64,000 nucleotides of DNA. Source: Parasponia andersonii. Its lineage: Eukaryota > Streptophyta > Magnoliopsida > Rosales > Cannabaceae. A model generated the notes under the pieces. The model made no database searches, was not told the DNA's origin, and saw only the letters and a program-made list of their open reading frames with translations. Positions 24,327 through 34,501 of the stretch are shown one piece after another. The stretch covers positions 352,044 through 416,043 of the forward strand of contig JXTB01000206.1 of NCBI GenBank assembly GCA_002914805.1, written 5' to 3'. How positions within the stretch are numbered: the first letter of the stretch is position 1; every line of letters begins with the position of its first letter. The position numbers and the translations under genes are program-made.

Positions 24327-24331
24327 AGTCT

Positions 24332-25089
24332 CAGGAGAGAAAATGTCAAAAAAAAGTCTCTTCTGGGTTAAATTACCCCCATTCGGTTAATTGTTAATGT
24401 TATGTGCTATCAATTGTTAGTGTTCTATAATTTTGGTAGTCATCGATTTTGATCATTGACTCTTGTGTATTTCGTTTATTTCGTTTCTCACTGCTGTAGC
24501 CTGTTACCAAAATAAATAAAACGAGTAAATAAAACTTTTCGTTTTTTCTTATTTTCTCTTGAAAACCCACGCATAACTTTCCAAAAGGTGGAGCAACCAC
24601 CATTGCGGCAGGACAAAAAAAAGCTTGAAAAGGAAAGCAAATAAAATCAATAGAATTTTAGATTTGCCACAAATAAGAGAGATACGCAGAGTAGAGTGGA
24701 AAATTTTGGATTTTGCATCCATTCTATAACAATGTCAAGATAGGAAAAGATTTCGAAATGGTAATAAAAAATTAATATTAGATTGAAATAAATCTGCAAT
24801 ATGCAGCAAGGCGTTCTTCTTCACTTTTTTTTTTCTTTATTTTATTATCTTTTAAACCATACAAGAGATGGGTGAAGTTTTGTTTGATAGGTGCCTAGGA
24901 TTATGTAGAAGAGAAAAAAGAGAAAAAAAGAGTAACAATGGCAAAAGCTTCAGATCATCGAGAACATGGACAAGGGAACGAAAAAAAAGAAAAATATATA
25001 ACAGTATTGGGAAAAATTTAGTATACTAAGATGTAGTTGTTATTCTTTGGAACTACAATTTTTATAACCTTTGGATTTAATCAAATGGT
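24332..25089. other. Intergenic, no gene seen
   Basis: Continuation of the chromovirus target locus. AT-rich; a 67-codon minus-strand frame at 24603-24400 has no recognisable motif. Confidence 0.3.
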
Positions 25090-25476
25090 TCAAATAGTCC
25101 TCATGTGCTCTAGAGAAGTAGCGACGGTATATATATATATATATTTATAGGTTATCAATCTAATAGGTATTTTTTTTCTATATCTATGAATAGGTATTTT
25201 TTTTTTAGCCGTTGGATAGATGGTGATCCAATGGCTATAATGAAGTACGTGAAAAGACGTGCATCATAAATACTTTTTCTCTCTCTCATTTTTTACAATA
25301 AAAAAATGTGCATGCTAAATTTTTATTGGCCAAATTGATACCTATGTATAGGTTAAAAAAAAATACCTACTGGATTGGTATATATAGAATAGTCTCTCTA
25401 GATGTCATTTTAGGTGTCTGACCATTTATGATTCAAAAAAATTTCCTCTGTTTAATAAAGTTCACTTGTTTTGGTG
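25090..25476 (+). repeat. Segment duplicated from 14765-14920, with MITE inserted
   Basis: Left part 25090-25149 ('ctcatgtgctctagagaagt...') and right part 25384-25476 ('gaatagtctctctagatg...') align with the two halves of 14765-14920; the MITE separates them. Confidence 0.75.
25150..25383. mobile_element. MITE, copy 2, about 234 bp
   Basis: Same family as 4090-4326: GGTTATCAATCTAATAGGTA at the left, the reverse complement of CTACTGGATTGGTATAT at the right, and interior blocks AGCCGTTGGAT, GAAAAGACGTGCATCAT and GCATGCTAAATTTTTATTGG. Also embedded in (TA)n. The undisturbed site is visible at about 14800-14811. Confidence 0.75.
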
Positions 25477-26193
25477 CTGTTTGGTAATATTTTTATTTTC
25501 TTTTTTTAAACACAAAAATGAAAGTATTTTTTCTTATTTTGTTTTTTGTATTTCAAAAACAAAAATGTGTTTGGTAACAATGTTGTACTTTTTGTTTCTT
25601 GAAATAAAAAATAAATAAATACATATTTGGTAACTAGCACTTTTTACTTTTGAAAGTGAAAATCAAAAGGGAGAATAATAAAGAAAAAAGGAAGGAGAAA
25701 AAAAGAGAGAGAAAAGTGGTATTAATCTAAACAAATTTCATAAGTAGTATTTTTCAAAATAAAACTTTAGAAAGTGATATTTTGAAAAATATTATCAAAT
25801 TTTACAATTATATTTTTAAAAGTATCACTTTTAAAATTTTATTTTGAAAGATACAACTTTTAAAAATATTTAGAAAAATACCACTTTTATATGAGAGTAA
25901 AAAGATAATGACCAGAGAAATAGTGATGAGAGAGAAAATATTAAGAGAAATGATAACGTGACTCTAAAAATATTTAAATTTTGATACTAGCATTTCTACA
26001 AAATTATTTTAAAAAATTTTGAAAGTAAGAAATTTTTGTTTCCAAAATTTTAAAAATTTTGTTGTCAAATTAAAAAAAAAAAAAGAAAGAAAGAAAAACA
26101 AAAATAGTTTTACCAAACATATTTTTAAAAAATATTTCTATTTTTTGATTAAAAAATAAAAATTATTTAAATAAATAATTACCAAATAAGCCC
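25473..26193. mobile_element. hAT-like non-autonomous element, about 720 bp
   Basis: Ends GGTGCTGTTTGGTAAT and (reverse complement of right end) GGCTTATTTGGTAAT. The GGGCNTGTTTGGTAA style of terminus is common in small plant hAT-type elements. The left end falls exactly where the paralogous segment 14765-14920 runs on without interruption. A possible 8-bp duplication CTTGTTTT/CTTTATTT matches at six positions. Interior is very AT-rich, with blocks of TACCACTTTTAAAA-like text in both orientations. No ORF. Confidence 0.55.
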
Positions 26194-26686
26194 TTTATTT
26201 AAAAAAAAAAAAAACGAAGAATAGGAAGTACTCCTGATTTGGAAATAATCTAATGAAAACTTGACCGATTAAAAAATGTCCGCCATTAATAAGTTTCGTA
26301 CTCTATAATCTATGTATCAAAAAATCTCTACCATTATGTTTCCCTCCAACTTCGTCAAAAATATGATTTTAGGTCCAAAAGCTTGCTTCGATATAGTGCC
26401 AGTACTATTTTTTTCTTTTTGTAGAAAAAAAAAAAAAGACACTACGATCGCGATGTTAGAATTTGATGGCTGCAGGTTCATCCAAGATTCTAGAAAGGGA
26501 AGAAAAAAAATCAAATATCGGAAGGGGTGTGACTACAAACAACGTTTCTCACTTAGTGGACTCAGTCACTCAGTTGATTTATTCACGTTTGACGAAAATG
26601 GGAAAAGCGTCTAAGGTAACATCAAATAATAAAAACTTGTGTCAATCAACTAAAAATACTTTCATTTTCAATTTTTTTTGACAAAA
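26194..26686. other. AT-rich intergenic, no gene seen
   Basis: Two overlapping plus-strand frames of 72-100 codons (26312-26681) show no motif, hydrophobic pattern or splice logic that supports a gene. Confidence 0.3.
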
Positions 26687-27393
26687 AATATTTTATTTTT
26701 TGAACTTCTGCAAATTAATAATTCTATTTTTAAAATTCTGCAAATTAATACCTCTATTTTTACGTTTTTTGTAAAATTATATATTCATTTTAAATTCTAC
26801 AAATTAATATCATGATATTTACTATTTTTGCAAATTAATATCTTCAGTTTTTATTTTCTTTGTATATTTATTTTATGAGCAAATTAAAAGATGCAAATAC
26901 TTCTCATTAACTTATTAAAATATTTAAATATTAGTATATCATTAGAAATTATTTTATAACTACGTTTTCTGATTAATTGTTAAAAACTATAATTAACTAT
27001 TTTTACCTCGCGTTCTAATTTTTTACTTTTTTTTTAAAAAATGAAAAGTGAAGCAAGCTAGTAACAAATATTTTTCAGAATTTTTATTTGTTTAATAAGT
27101 TTTAATTAAGTTGATGATGACTACTACCATCTTTTTATCATTAAAATCAACTAATTGGACATTAAAATTATAAATTTATAGGAATTTCAAATGTTAGAGT
27201 ATTAATTTATAAGAATTTTAATTGTTAGAGTATTAGTTTGCAGAATTCAAAAGTGAGAGTATTATTTTACAGAAATTCAAAAATTGGTATATTATTTTAT
27301 GAAAATTTGAAAATAATGATATTATTTTACAGATATTTAAAAATTAGAGTTTTTTTTTTTTTTTTTTACAAAAACGTTAAAAATCAGAATATT
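26687..27393. mobile_element. Fold-back element built of ~30-bp repeats
   Basis: The left arm has five units with core CTGCAAATTAATA starting near 26708, 26738, 26769, 26797 and 26828 (spacing about 30). The right arm (27170-27360) has the same core in reverse complement (for example TATTAGTTTGCAG, TATTATTTTACAG) at similar spacing. Outer ends AATATTTTATTTTTTGAAC and the reverse complement of GTTAAAAATCAGAATATT also pair. No ORF. Probably a non-autonomous DNA element or two arms of an inverted array. Confidence 0.5.
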
Positions 27394-28284
27394 TTAATGT
27401 TATTATCCTTATAAGCTTTAAACCAATTGCACTGTTCGTTGTCACGATACATACATACATACATATTGTGATCCCATATTTTGTCACGTTAGTGTTGGCA
27501 AGCAAAATTCCTGTTATGTTTTAGATTTTGTAACAAATTATAAATATTTAAAGACTTCGTTGCCTTTAAAAGAAAAAAAGAAAAGGGCTTCTCTTCCGCC
27601 TAATTAAGAGACAATTTGAACATTTCTATTATTCCCAAGAAAAATATGAAATTTGTACTAAGTGAATAAACGATAATATATAGTTTGAAACCGTTGCAAA
27701 AACCATGCAACTTCCATAAGAAACCATCAAATAATCGTGCCGCGTTGTACCAAAATATTATTGGATAGGAGCTCACTCTTCTTAGTTGGTTTAAAAGTAC
27801 TATTTACCGCTATAGGTTAATGTATAATCACAACACATGTGAAAGTGTATTAAAATTACCACGTAACAATGTAGAACCAGTTAGTTTCATCACTTTTGCC
27901 AGTTGCCAAACTGTTTAATTTCATTTATAGGTGCCTAGTAGAAATTAGAAAGAAAACGACAATTTGCGGACCCCGAGTGTCCCGTAGTAGTGAAAAGAGT
28001 ACTCCGTGAGATTCCCAAACTAAGATTCAAAAATCTCCGTATATGCTTCCAGCATAAGATTGAGAAGTTCTTGAAGCCATCTTCTTCTCCTTCTTATTAT
28101 TTTATAATCACTTCTTTTGCTTTATGAAGCTGCCATGCACTTTTCAATTTTCCAAGAGTTGGACAATTTAAGATGTGTTAGCTAGATTGTTCGGCACACA
28201 TACTCTTGTTCAACTAACAATAACACCAAAACACAAGTTTTTACCCTGATTATATATTTGATAAAATGACTTTAGGTTACACTG
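27394..28284. other. Intergenic, no gene seen
   Basis: AT-rich; a short (CATA)n run lies near 27451-27465. Ends at the CACTG target duplication of the next element. Confidence 0.3.
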
Positions 28285-28531
28285 TGTAAAAACCTAGAAT
28301 TTTCGAGGGTAATTTGGATATTTTATCAATTTTTCGGATATAATAATAAAGGGATTAATTTGTAAAAATTTTGTGCTGAAGGACTAAATTATAATTGTTG
28401 AAGAATTGAATTGATAGAGATTTAGGAACCGGGGACTATAGTATAATTTAAAAAAAAAAACTTACATAGCCCCCTACTTATCCCAAGTGGGCTCTCCCTC
28501 CCACTCAGCATCTCTCTCTTCTCTCTCCCTC

Positions 28532-28572
<41 letters not shown>

Positions 28573-28845
28573 ACCGAAGGGGACGACCACTGCAACAGCC
28601 ACCTACCGCCATCATCTGGCCCGCCGACCGCCTGGTGCGAGCTCATCGTGTCGCTAGGAGCCTCCGCCACTCGTCTTGCCTAGCTGCCAATGCCCATTCG
28701 TTGGGCAGGATGAAATTCTAATTATTTTATTTAAATAGACCATTTTATAAAACTAGAACTTTTTGACACTTTAAAAATAAATCAAAGATTTTCCTATCTT
28801 CTTGAAATCTCCTTCTATCACTAGTCCAGGTTTTAAGTTGTGACC
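28285..28845 (+). repeat. 5' LTR of the second chromovirus, internally shortened
   Basis: The first ~410 bp match 32244-32660 and the last ~135 bp match 34360-34496; about 1.7 kb found in the 3' LTR is missing at about 28700-28715. Contains a (CT)n run at 28534-28571. A tRNA-Met-like primer site (TGACATCAGAGCTTGAG, 28853-28869) follows. Confidence 0.8.
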
Positions 28846-28978
28846 AAAATTTTGACATCAGAGCTTGAGTTTAACTGCATGGGTATATCACCATTAAACT
28901 AGATTGAAGTTATTTTTATAACAAGTATTCATCGTTATCTCACTAATATCTTGGCATATTATTTCAGACTTGTAAGAG

Positions 28979-31900
28979 ATGCCTCCAAGAAGAGTTCTGA
29001 GGTACCAACTGGGTGCTGAACCTTCTCGTCTGGATTTCACTCATTTGATCGAGAAGTAACCAGCGAGCATTTGCTCAGATAAGCAATCAAGACGATCAGC
29101 CTCCAGCTCTAAAAGAACGTCAGTTAGATCAGTTTGATCATCCCCAACGGTTCATGTGTCTACAGCTAGAGCATTTTCATTGTAGACTGGAAACTTTCAC
29201 GGCAATTGCTTGGTTGCAATCAAGCTGGAATGAGTCCGTTGAAGCCTAATCATGTTCTAAAAGCATGCATAGGTAGAAAGAAGAAACTCGAGTGTTATAA
29301 GAACTTATTTGCCATTGATGGTGAGGTGAAAACAGATGATCAAGACCTATGAGTTCCGATAGTAAGTGAATATTTAGAGGAGTTTCTTGAAGACTTACAA
29401 GGATTATCATCAGATAGGAAGATCGAATTCTGTATTAAACTAATTCCTAGAACTCAACCAGTTTCTATTCTAGCCTATTGCATGACTTTTGCTGAGATGG
29501 AAGAATTGAGAGAATAGTTGGACGATCTACTTTCCAAAGGCTTCATTTGCAATAGCATTTTCCCTTGGGGTGCTCCCATTCTGTTTGCAAAAAAAGCTGA
29601 TGGTTCGTTGATACTTTGTATGGACTATAGAAAGTTGAATCAATTGACAATGAAGAACAAGTATCCTTTACCAAGGATAGACGAGTTGTTTGATTAACTT
29701 GGTGATTCGAGGTTCTTCTCCAAGATCAATTTGAGAGTATGATATACCTAAGACAATATTCAGAAATTGGTATAGTCACTTTGAGTTTCTAGTGATGTCG
29801 TTTGGTTTAACAAATGCTCTTGTAACTTTTATGGATCTCATGAATTGAATCTTCAGGCTATTTTTGGACTGTTTTGTAGTTGTGTTTATTATTCCAAGAC
29901 TCAGATTGAGCATGCCGAACATCTGGGGATAGTATTTAAGACCTAAGAGATCATCGGTTGTATGCCAAGAGAGTGTAATGCAACTTTTGAATGTCAGAAG
30001 TGAAGTTCTTGGGACATGTGATTTCTCACAGAGGTATATCAGTCAATTTCGCTAAGATAAAAGCTATTCTAGAGTGGGAGAGACCGAGAAATCTGACAAA
30101 GGTACAGAGTTTCCTTGTTTGGCAAACTACTATTGCTGTTTTGTCTAAGATTTCTCGAGGATTACCTTGCCTTTGACGAAGTTAACTAGGAAGGATATCA
30201 AGTTTGTTTGGGATCACGAATGTGAATAAGTTTTTGTCAGGTTGAAGTATAGTTTAACAACTGTACCAGTTCTTACCGTTTCTAATTGTAACGAGCCTTA
30301 TGTGGTCTATACCAATGCTTCAAAGACAGGTTTGGGATGTGTCTTGATGTAGAATGGTCGAGTTATTGCTTATACTTCTCGTCAGTTGAAGCCACATGAG
30401 AAGACTATCCCACTCATGAACTAGAGCTTGCAGCCGTAATCTTTGCGTTGAAGATTCGGCGATGTAACTTATATGGTGTGAAGTTCGATATATTCTTCAA
30501 CTATAAGAGTTTGAAGTATTGTTTTACTTAGAAGGATATGAACTTAAGACAATGAAGATGGGTTGAGTATATGAAGGATTATGACTTCGACCTACAGTAT
30601 CATCTTGGAAAGGCTAACGTTGTAGCTGTTGCATTGGGTAAGAAGCCTTGTGGTGCACTAGCTGTACTAGTGTTTGAAGATTGGTGGAACTCAATTGTGA
30701 TTGTGACTACAACTTGCAGTACTTCAAGAATGAAGAGATTGCTTACCTGAGCAATATAGTAATTTCACCATTACTTCTCTAGACTATCTAGCAGAGTTAG
30801 TAGCAAGACGAGGAGTTGAGGACAATCTGGACCTAGCTTCAGAAGGGTGAACAATTAGATGGTTGGAGCATTAATAGAGAAGGTTTCTTGCTTTTTAGTG
30901 TGAAGTTGGCTATAGCTAACGACCTAATCTTAGAGAAACCATTCTAATTGAGGCTCACAAATCAAGGTTCGTAGTACACCCGGGTAGTGTTAAGCTATAC
31001 CGAGACTTAAAGAGGTAGTATTAGTAGAAAGGTATGAAGAAGGATGTAGCTATTTTTGTAGCTAAGTGTTTGACTCGTTAGTAAGTCAAGGCTGAGCACC
31101 AGAGGCTAGATGGGTTACTTCAGCCGTTACCAATTCCAAAGTGAAAGAAGGAAAAAATCACGACGGATTTCGTGACCAGTCTACCAAAGATCTTGAGGAA
31201 GAATGATGTAGTTTAGGTGATAGTCGTTCGGTTGACAAAGAGTGCTCACTTTATACTAATTTGGATGGACTACTCACTTACTATATGTAGAGAACATCGT
31301 ACCCTTGCATGATATACCTTCAAGCATAGTCTCTGACATGGATCTAAGGTTTACTTCTAAGTTTTGGGAAGCCTTACAGAAAACGTTAGATATATAGTTG
31401 GATATTAGTATGGCTCACTATCTGGAGACAAATGGTCAGTCTGAAAGAACCATTCAGATTCTTGAGGACATTCTACGTTGTTGCATACTAGACTTTGATG
31501 GGAACTTAGATAATAATCTTTCTTTAGTGGAATTTGTTTAAAGTAATAATTACCAGAACAATATGGGTGTGGTTTCATATGAAGTGTTATAGAGGAGGCC
31601 ATATTAATCGCCCTTGTATTGGGCAGAACCTTAAAAGTATGTTACTCTTGGACTAGAGCTGATTAAAGAGACCATTGAGAAGATCAAAGATATCTAAGAG
31701 AGACTCAAAGAGACTCAGAGTCGCCAGAAGATTTATGCTGATATAAAGAGGCGTGAGGGAAAGTTCGATACTAGAGATTCCGTATTCTTGAAAGTGACTC
31801 TAAATCGTGATGTGATGAGATTTGGAGTGAAGGGTAAGCTTATTCTAAGGTATATTAGTTTTTTTGAGATACCTGAGAGAATTGGACTAGTGGCATATCG

Positions 31901-32190
31901 CTTGAATCTACCTGTATAGTTGGGTCACATGCATAATGTGTTTCAGGTGACCCATCTCACATTGTTTAGTATATGCATGTACCGATTCAAGAAGATATGT
32001 CTTATAAAGAGCAGCCTGTTCAGCTGTTAGCTAGAGAACTGAAGGTACTTCGCAATAGAGAGATTCCACTTGTCAAGGTGCTTTGAGAATATCACAAAAA
32101 AGACGAGGCTACTTGGGAACTTGAGACGGAGATGTACGAAAAGTATCCTCATTTGTTTAACCTTCAGTTGAAAGTTGTATTGTGATGTAA
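28979..32190 (+). pseudogene. Second chromovirus gag-pol remnant
   Basis: The gag start MPPRRVLRYQLGAEPS at 28979 is followed by a large deletion into the protease/RT linker. RT motifs: [54 protein letters not shown]. At about 29886 the frame jumps from VVFI to SKTQIEHAEHL: the catalytic DDILIY codons are deleted and the frame shifts. RNase H (LKPHEKT, 30390) and integrase (NGQSERTIQILEDIL, 31435) follow, then a chromodomain end VLRNREIPLVKVL and DEATWELETEMYEKYPHLF near 32050-32160. More than ten in-frame stops. Not functional. Confidence 0.9.
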
Positions 32191-32243
32191 ACCTTGACTA
32201 GTATTTTAAATTTCAAGACGAAATTCCTGTAAAGAGAGGAGAA

Positions 32244-32498
32244 TATAAAAACCTTAGAATTTTCAATGGTAATTTGGACATTTTACTAATTTTACGGATG
32301 TAATAATAAAGGGGTTAATTTGCAAAAGTTTTGTACTAAAAGACTAAATTGAAATTTTTAGGGGACTATATTGATAGAGATTTGGGAACTAGAGACTACA
32401 GCGTAATTTTTTTTAAAAAAATCTGTATAGTCCCCTACTTGTCCTATGTGGACTCTCTCTCCCTCCCACTCACTCTCTCTCCTCTCTCCTTTGCCCCT

Positions 32499-32536
<38 letters not shown>

Positions 32537-32918
32537 AGTCGAAGGGGACGACCGCTGCAGCAGCCACCTCCCATCGTAATCCAGCTCGCCGTCTGCCTGG
32601 CACGAGTTCACCATACTGTTAGGAGCCTCTGCCGCTGGTCCTGCCCAGTTGTCGGTGCTTGCTTGCCGAAAAACACCATTAATGGCCGTTTGAAGCTTTT
32701 TGTCACCGGCGTCATTTTGGGCCATTTCATCTCGTGTTCTTGGGTTCGTTGGATTTGTCTCATCACAAGGATTGTCAAGGTATATATATCTTAATCCCAT
32801 ACTGCCTAAATCAAAAGTTGCCATTTTTGGATACTTTGAGCTTTAAGTTTGACTTTTAAATCCCATGGATCGTGTTTTTGTTGTCATTTTTGGATTGTAC
32901 TCGAAAAATAAGGAAGTT

Positions 32919-32968
<50 letters not shown>

Positions 32969-34496
32969 TGCGTATGTTTGCTAACTGGCACGAGAATCGA
33001 AATCGGATGACAAAGATTTGTCTCGATTTGGGTGCTACCATTCCGATGTGCCCGGAATCTAATTGGACAAGTTATATGTGTGATCTATCTATTTTAGGTG
33101 CTAGGAATTCATGAAGATGTCCGTTTATAGATTTGATGTTTCGTTAGGAAGTTGGTTTTTCGCAAGAGGACGATCGAGGGCTTAGAATTAGTTTCCGACC
33201 CTCTGGGCGATCATCAAAGACACCTTGAGGATTCAATAGTATGATATCACTATTCTTAGGAGGTGGGGACTCAGTTACCTTCATATTATATGTTTTCGAA
33301 TAAAACTTCTTTTCTGCAACATTTGAGAACCAACATGATTTTTGGACTATTTGAATATATATGGTGAAATATGATTATATGATATATATATATATATACA
33401 TATTATATTGCTCTGGAAATTTTCTGAGTGCAGGTTATTTTTAAGAATATAAAAAATATAGCCGTTATGCTATCCATTTTTCTATAAAAACCTAATATGC
33501 TTATTTTATTGAAAAAACAAAGAACGATTATTTTCACACTTTAGTTTTGTATTGCACCTGTCATAGGATCATACATGAGCATTGCGTTAGCATTGTGGGC
33601 TTATAGTATGGCACTGCGTGCCCTACCATCGGTGTAGAGTCCGTAAACCCATGTAAGGTTTTGTTATTTCTGATTACCTCCTCGTTTGGTAGGCGTAGGT
33701 AATTCGGTTGCTCCTCTAGATTTGGTAGGCGACACATAAATGTCTCCTCCAGGTATGGGCTTAGGTGTTAGGCAGGCTGTTAGGTACACTTAGTGACATC
33801 ATCCTGGTTTTCTACAGATAAGAGGATGTGAGCTCATAGAAATAGGTTGATTTGTATCATGTGCATCTGAATTGAATGGTTTTAATTTTACACGTTTTAT
33901 TTATACATATACCTATGGATTTTTGATTTTTGATCATTATATATGTATGTTTTGGATTTGAACTAACTATGCAGAGACTTTCCACTATTAAAATATTTTC
34001 GATCGAAGTAATTGTTTTTCCTACTGAGCATTGTTTGCTCACATCCTACCTTCCTCCTCAAGTATTGTCCAATGCGATCTTGGTGATCAAGAGGAATAAG
34101 AGGCCACATTGATTATAGTTCATTGTCTTGGTAATACTTGAAGTGCATTATTGTGCTGTTTGGACTATTTGAGTTTTATTTTAGTATTGAACCAAGACTA
34201 CTACATTCTATTTTTAGTCTGTGAACTCAAGTATGTCATTCTGATATTTGATTTTAATGTGAACAATGATGATGATGCTTGAACTTATATTTGACTTATG
34301 TTTTTCGGCATTTATTTAATCTTTGTTTAATATACGAACTGTGGGAGAGGTTCATGGAATAAAGTTTCAATTATTTTATTTAACTGGACCGCTTTATAAA
34401 ACTAGAACTTTTTGACACTTTTCAAATAAATTTATGAATTTTTCGTCTTTGTGAAATTTCCCTTTCTGCCGCTAGTCCAGGTTTTAGATTGTGACA
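32244..34496 (+). repeat. 3' LTR of the second chromovirus, full length
   Basis: Follows the purine tract AAAGAGAGGAGAA. Starts TATAAAAACC (the 5' copy has TGTAAAAACC) and ends TTGTGACA. Contains a (CT)n run (about 32500-32530) and an (AT)n run at 32921-32958. Open frames inside it (minus strand 32824-32444 and others) come from these simple repeats. Confidence 0.85.
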
Positions 34497-34501
34497 CACC
34501 G

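Larger units (their letters stand above)
28285..34496 (+). mobile_element. Second Ty3/gypsy chromovirus, heavily deleted
   Basis: Target duplication CACTG (28280-28284) and CACCG (34497-34501) match at four of five positions. LTRs run TGTAAAAACC...GTGACA. The internal 3.4 kb holds a gag start, RT, RNase H, integrase and chromodomain in order, all with stops and deletions. LTRs differ in length (561 versus 2253 bp). The family differs from 15151-24326 in LTR sequence, but the proteins are close. Confidence 0.85.

Noticed and set aside
27451-27465. Short direct repeats that might suggest a CRISPR-like array (CATA units), and other microsatellites
   Set aside because: Simple sequence repeats without spacers; the organism is a plant.
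32444-32824. 126-codon minus-strand ORF with Glu-Arg repeats
   Set aside because: It lies inside a chromovirus LTR and its repetitive end is the (CT)n microsatellite read backwards.
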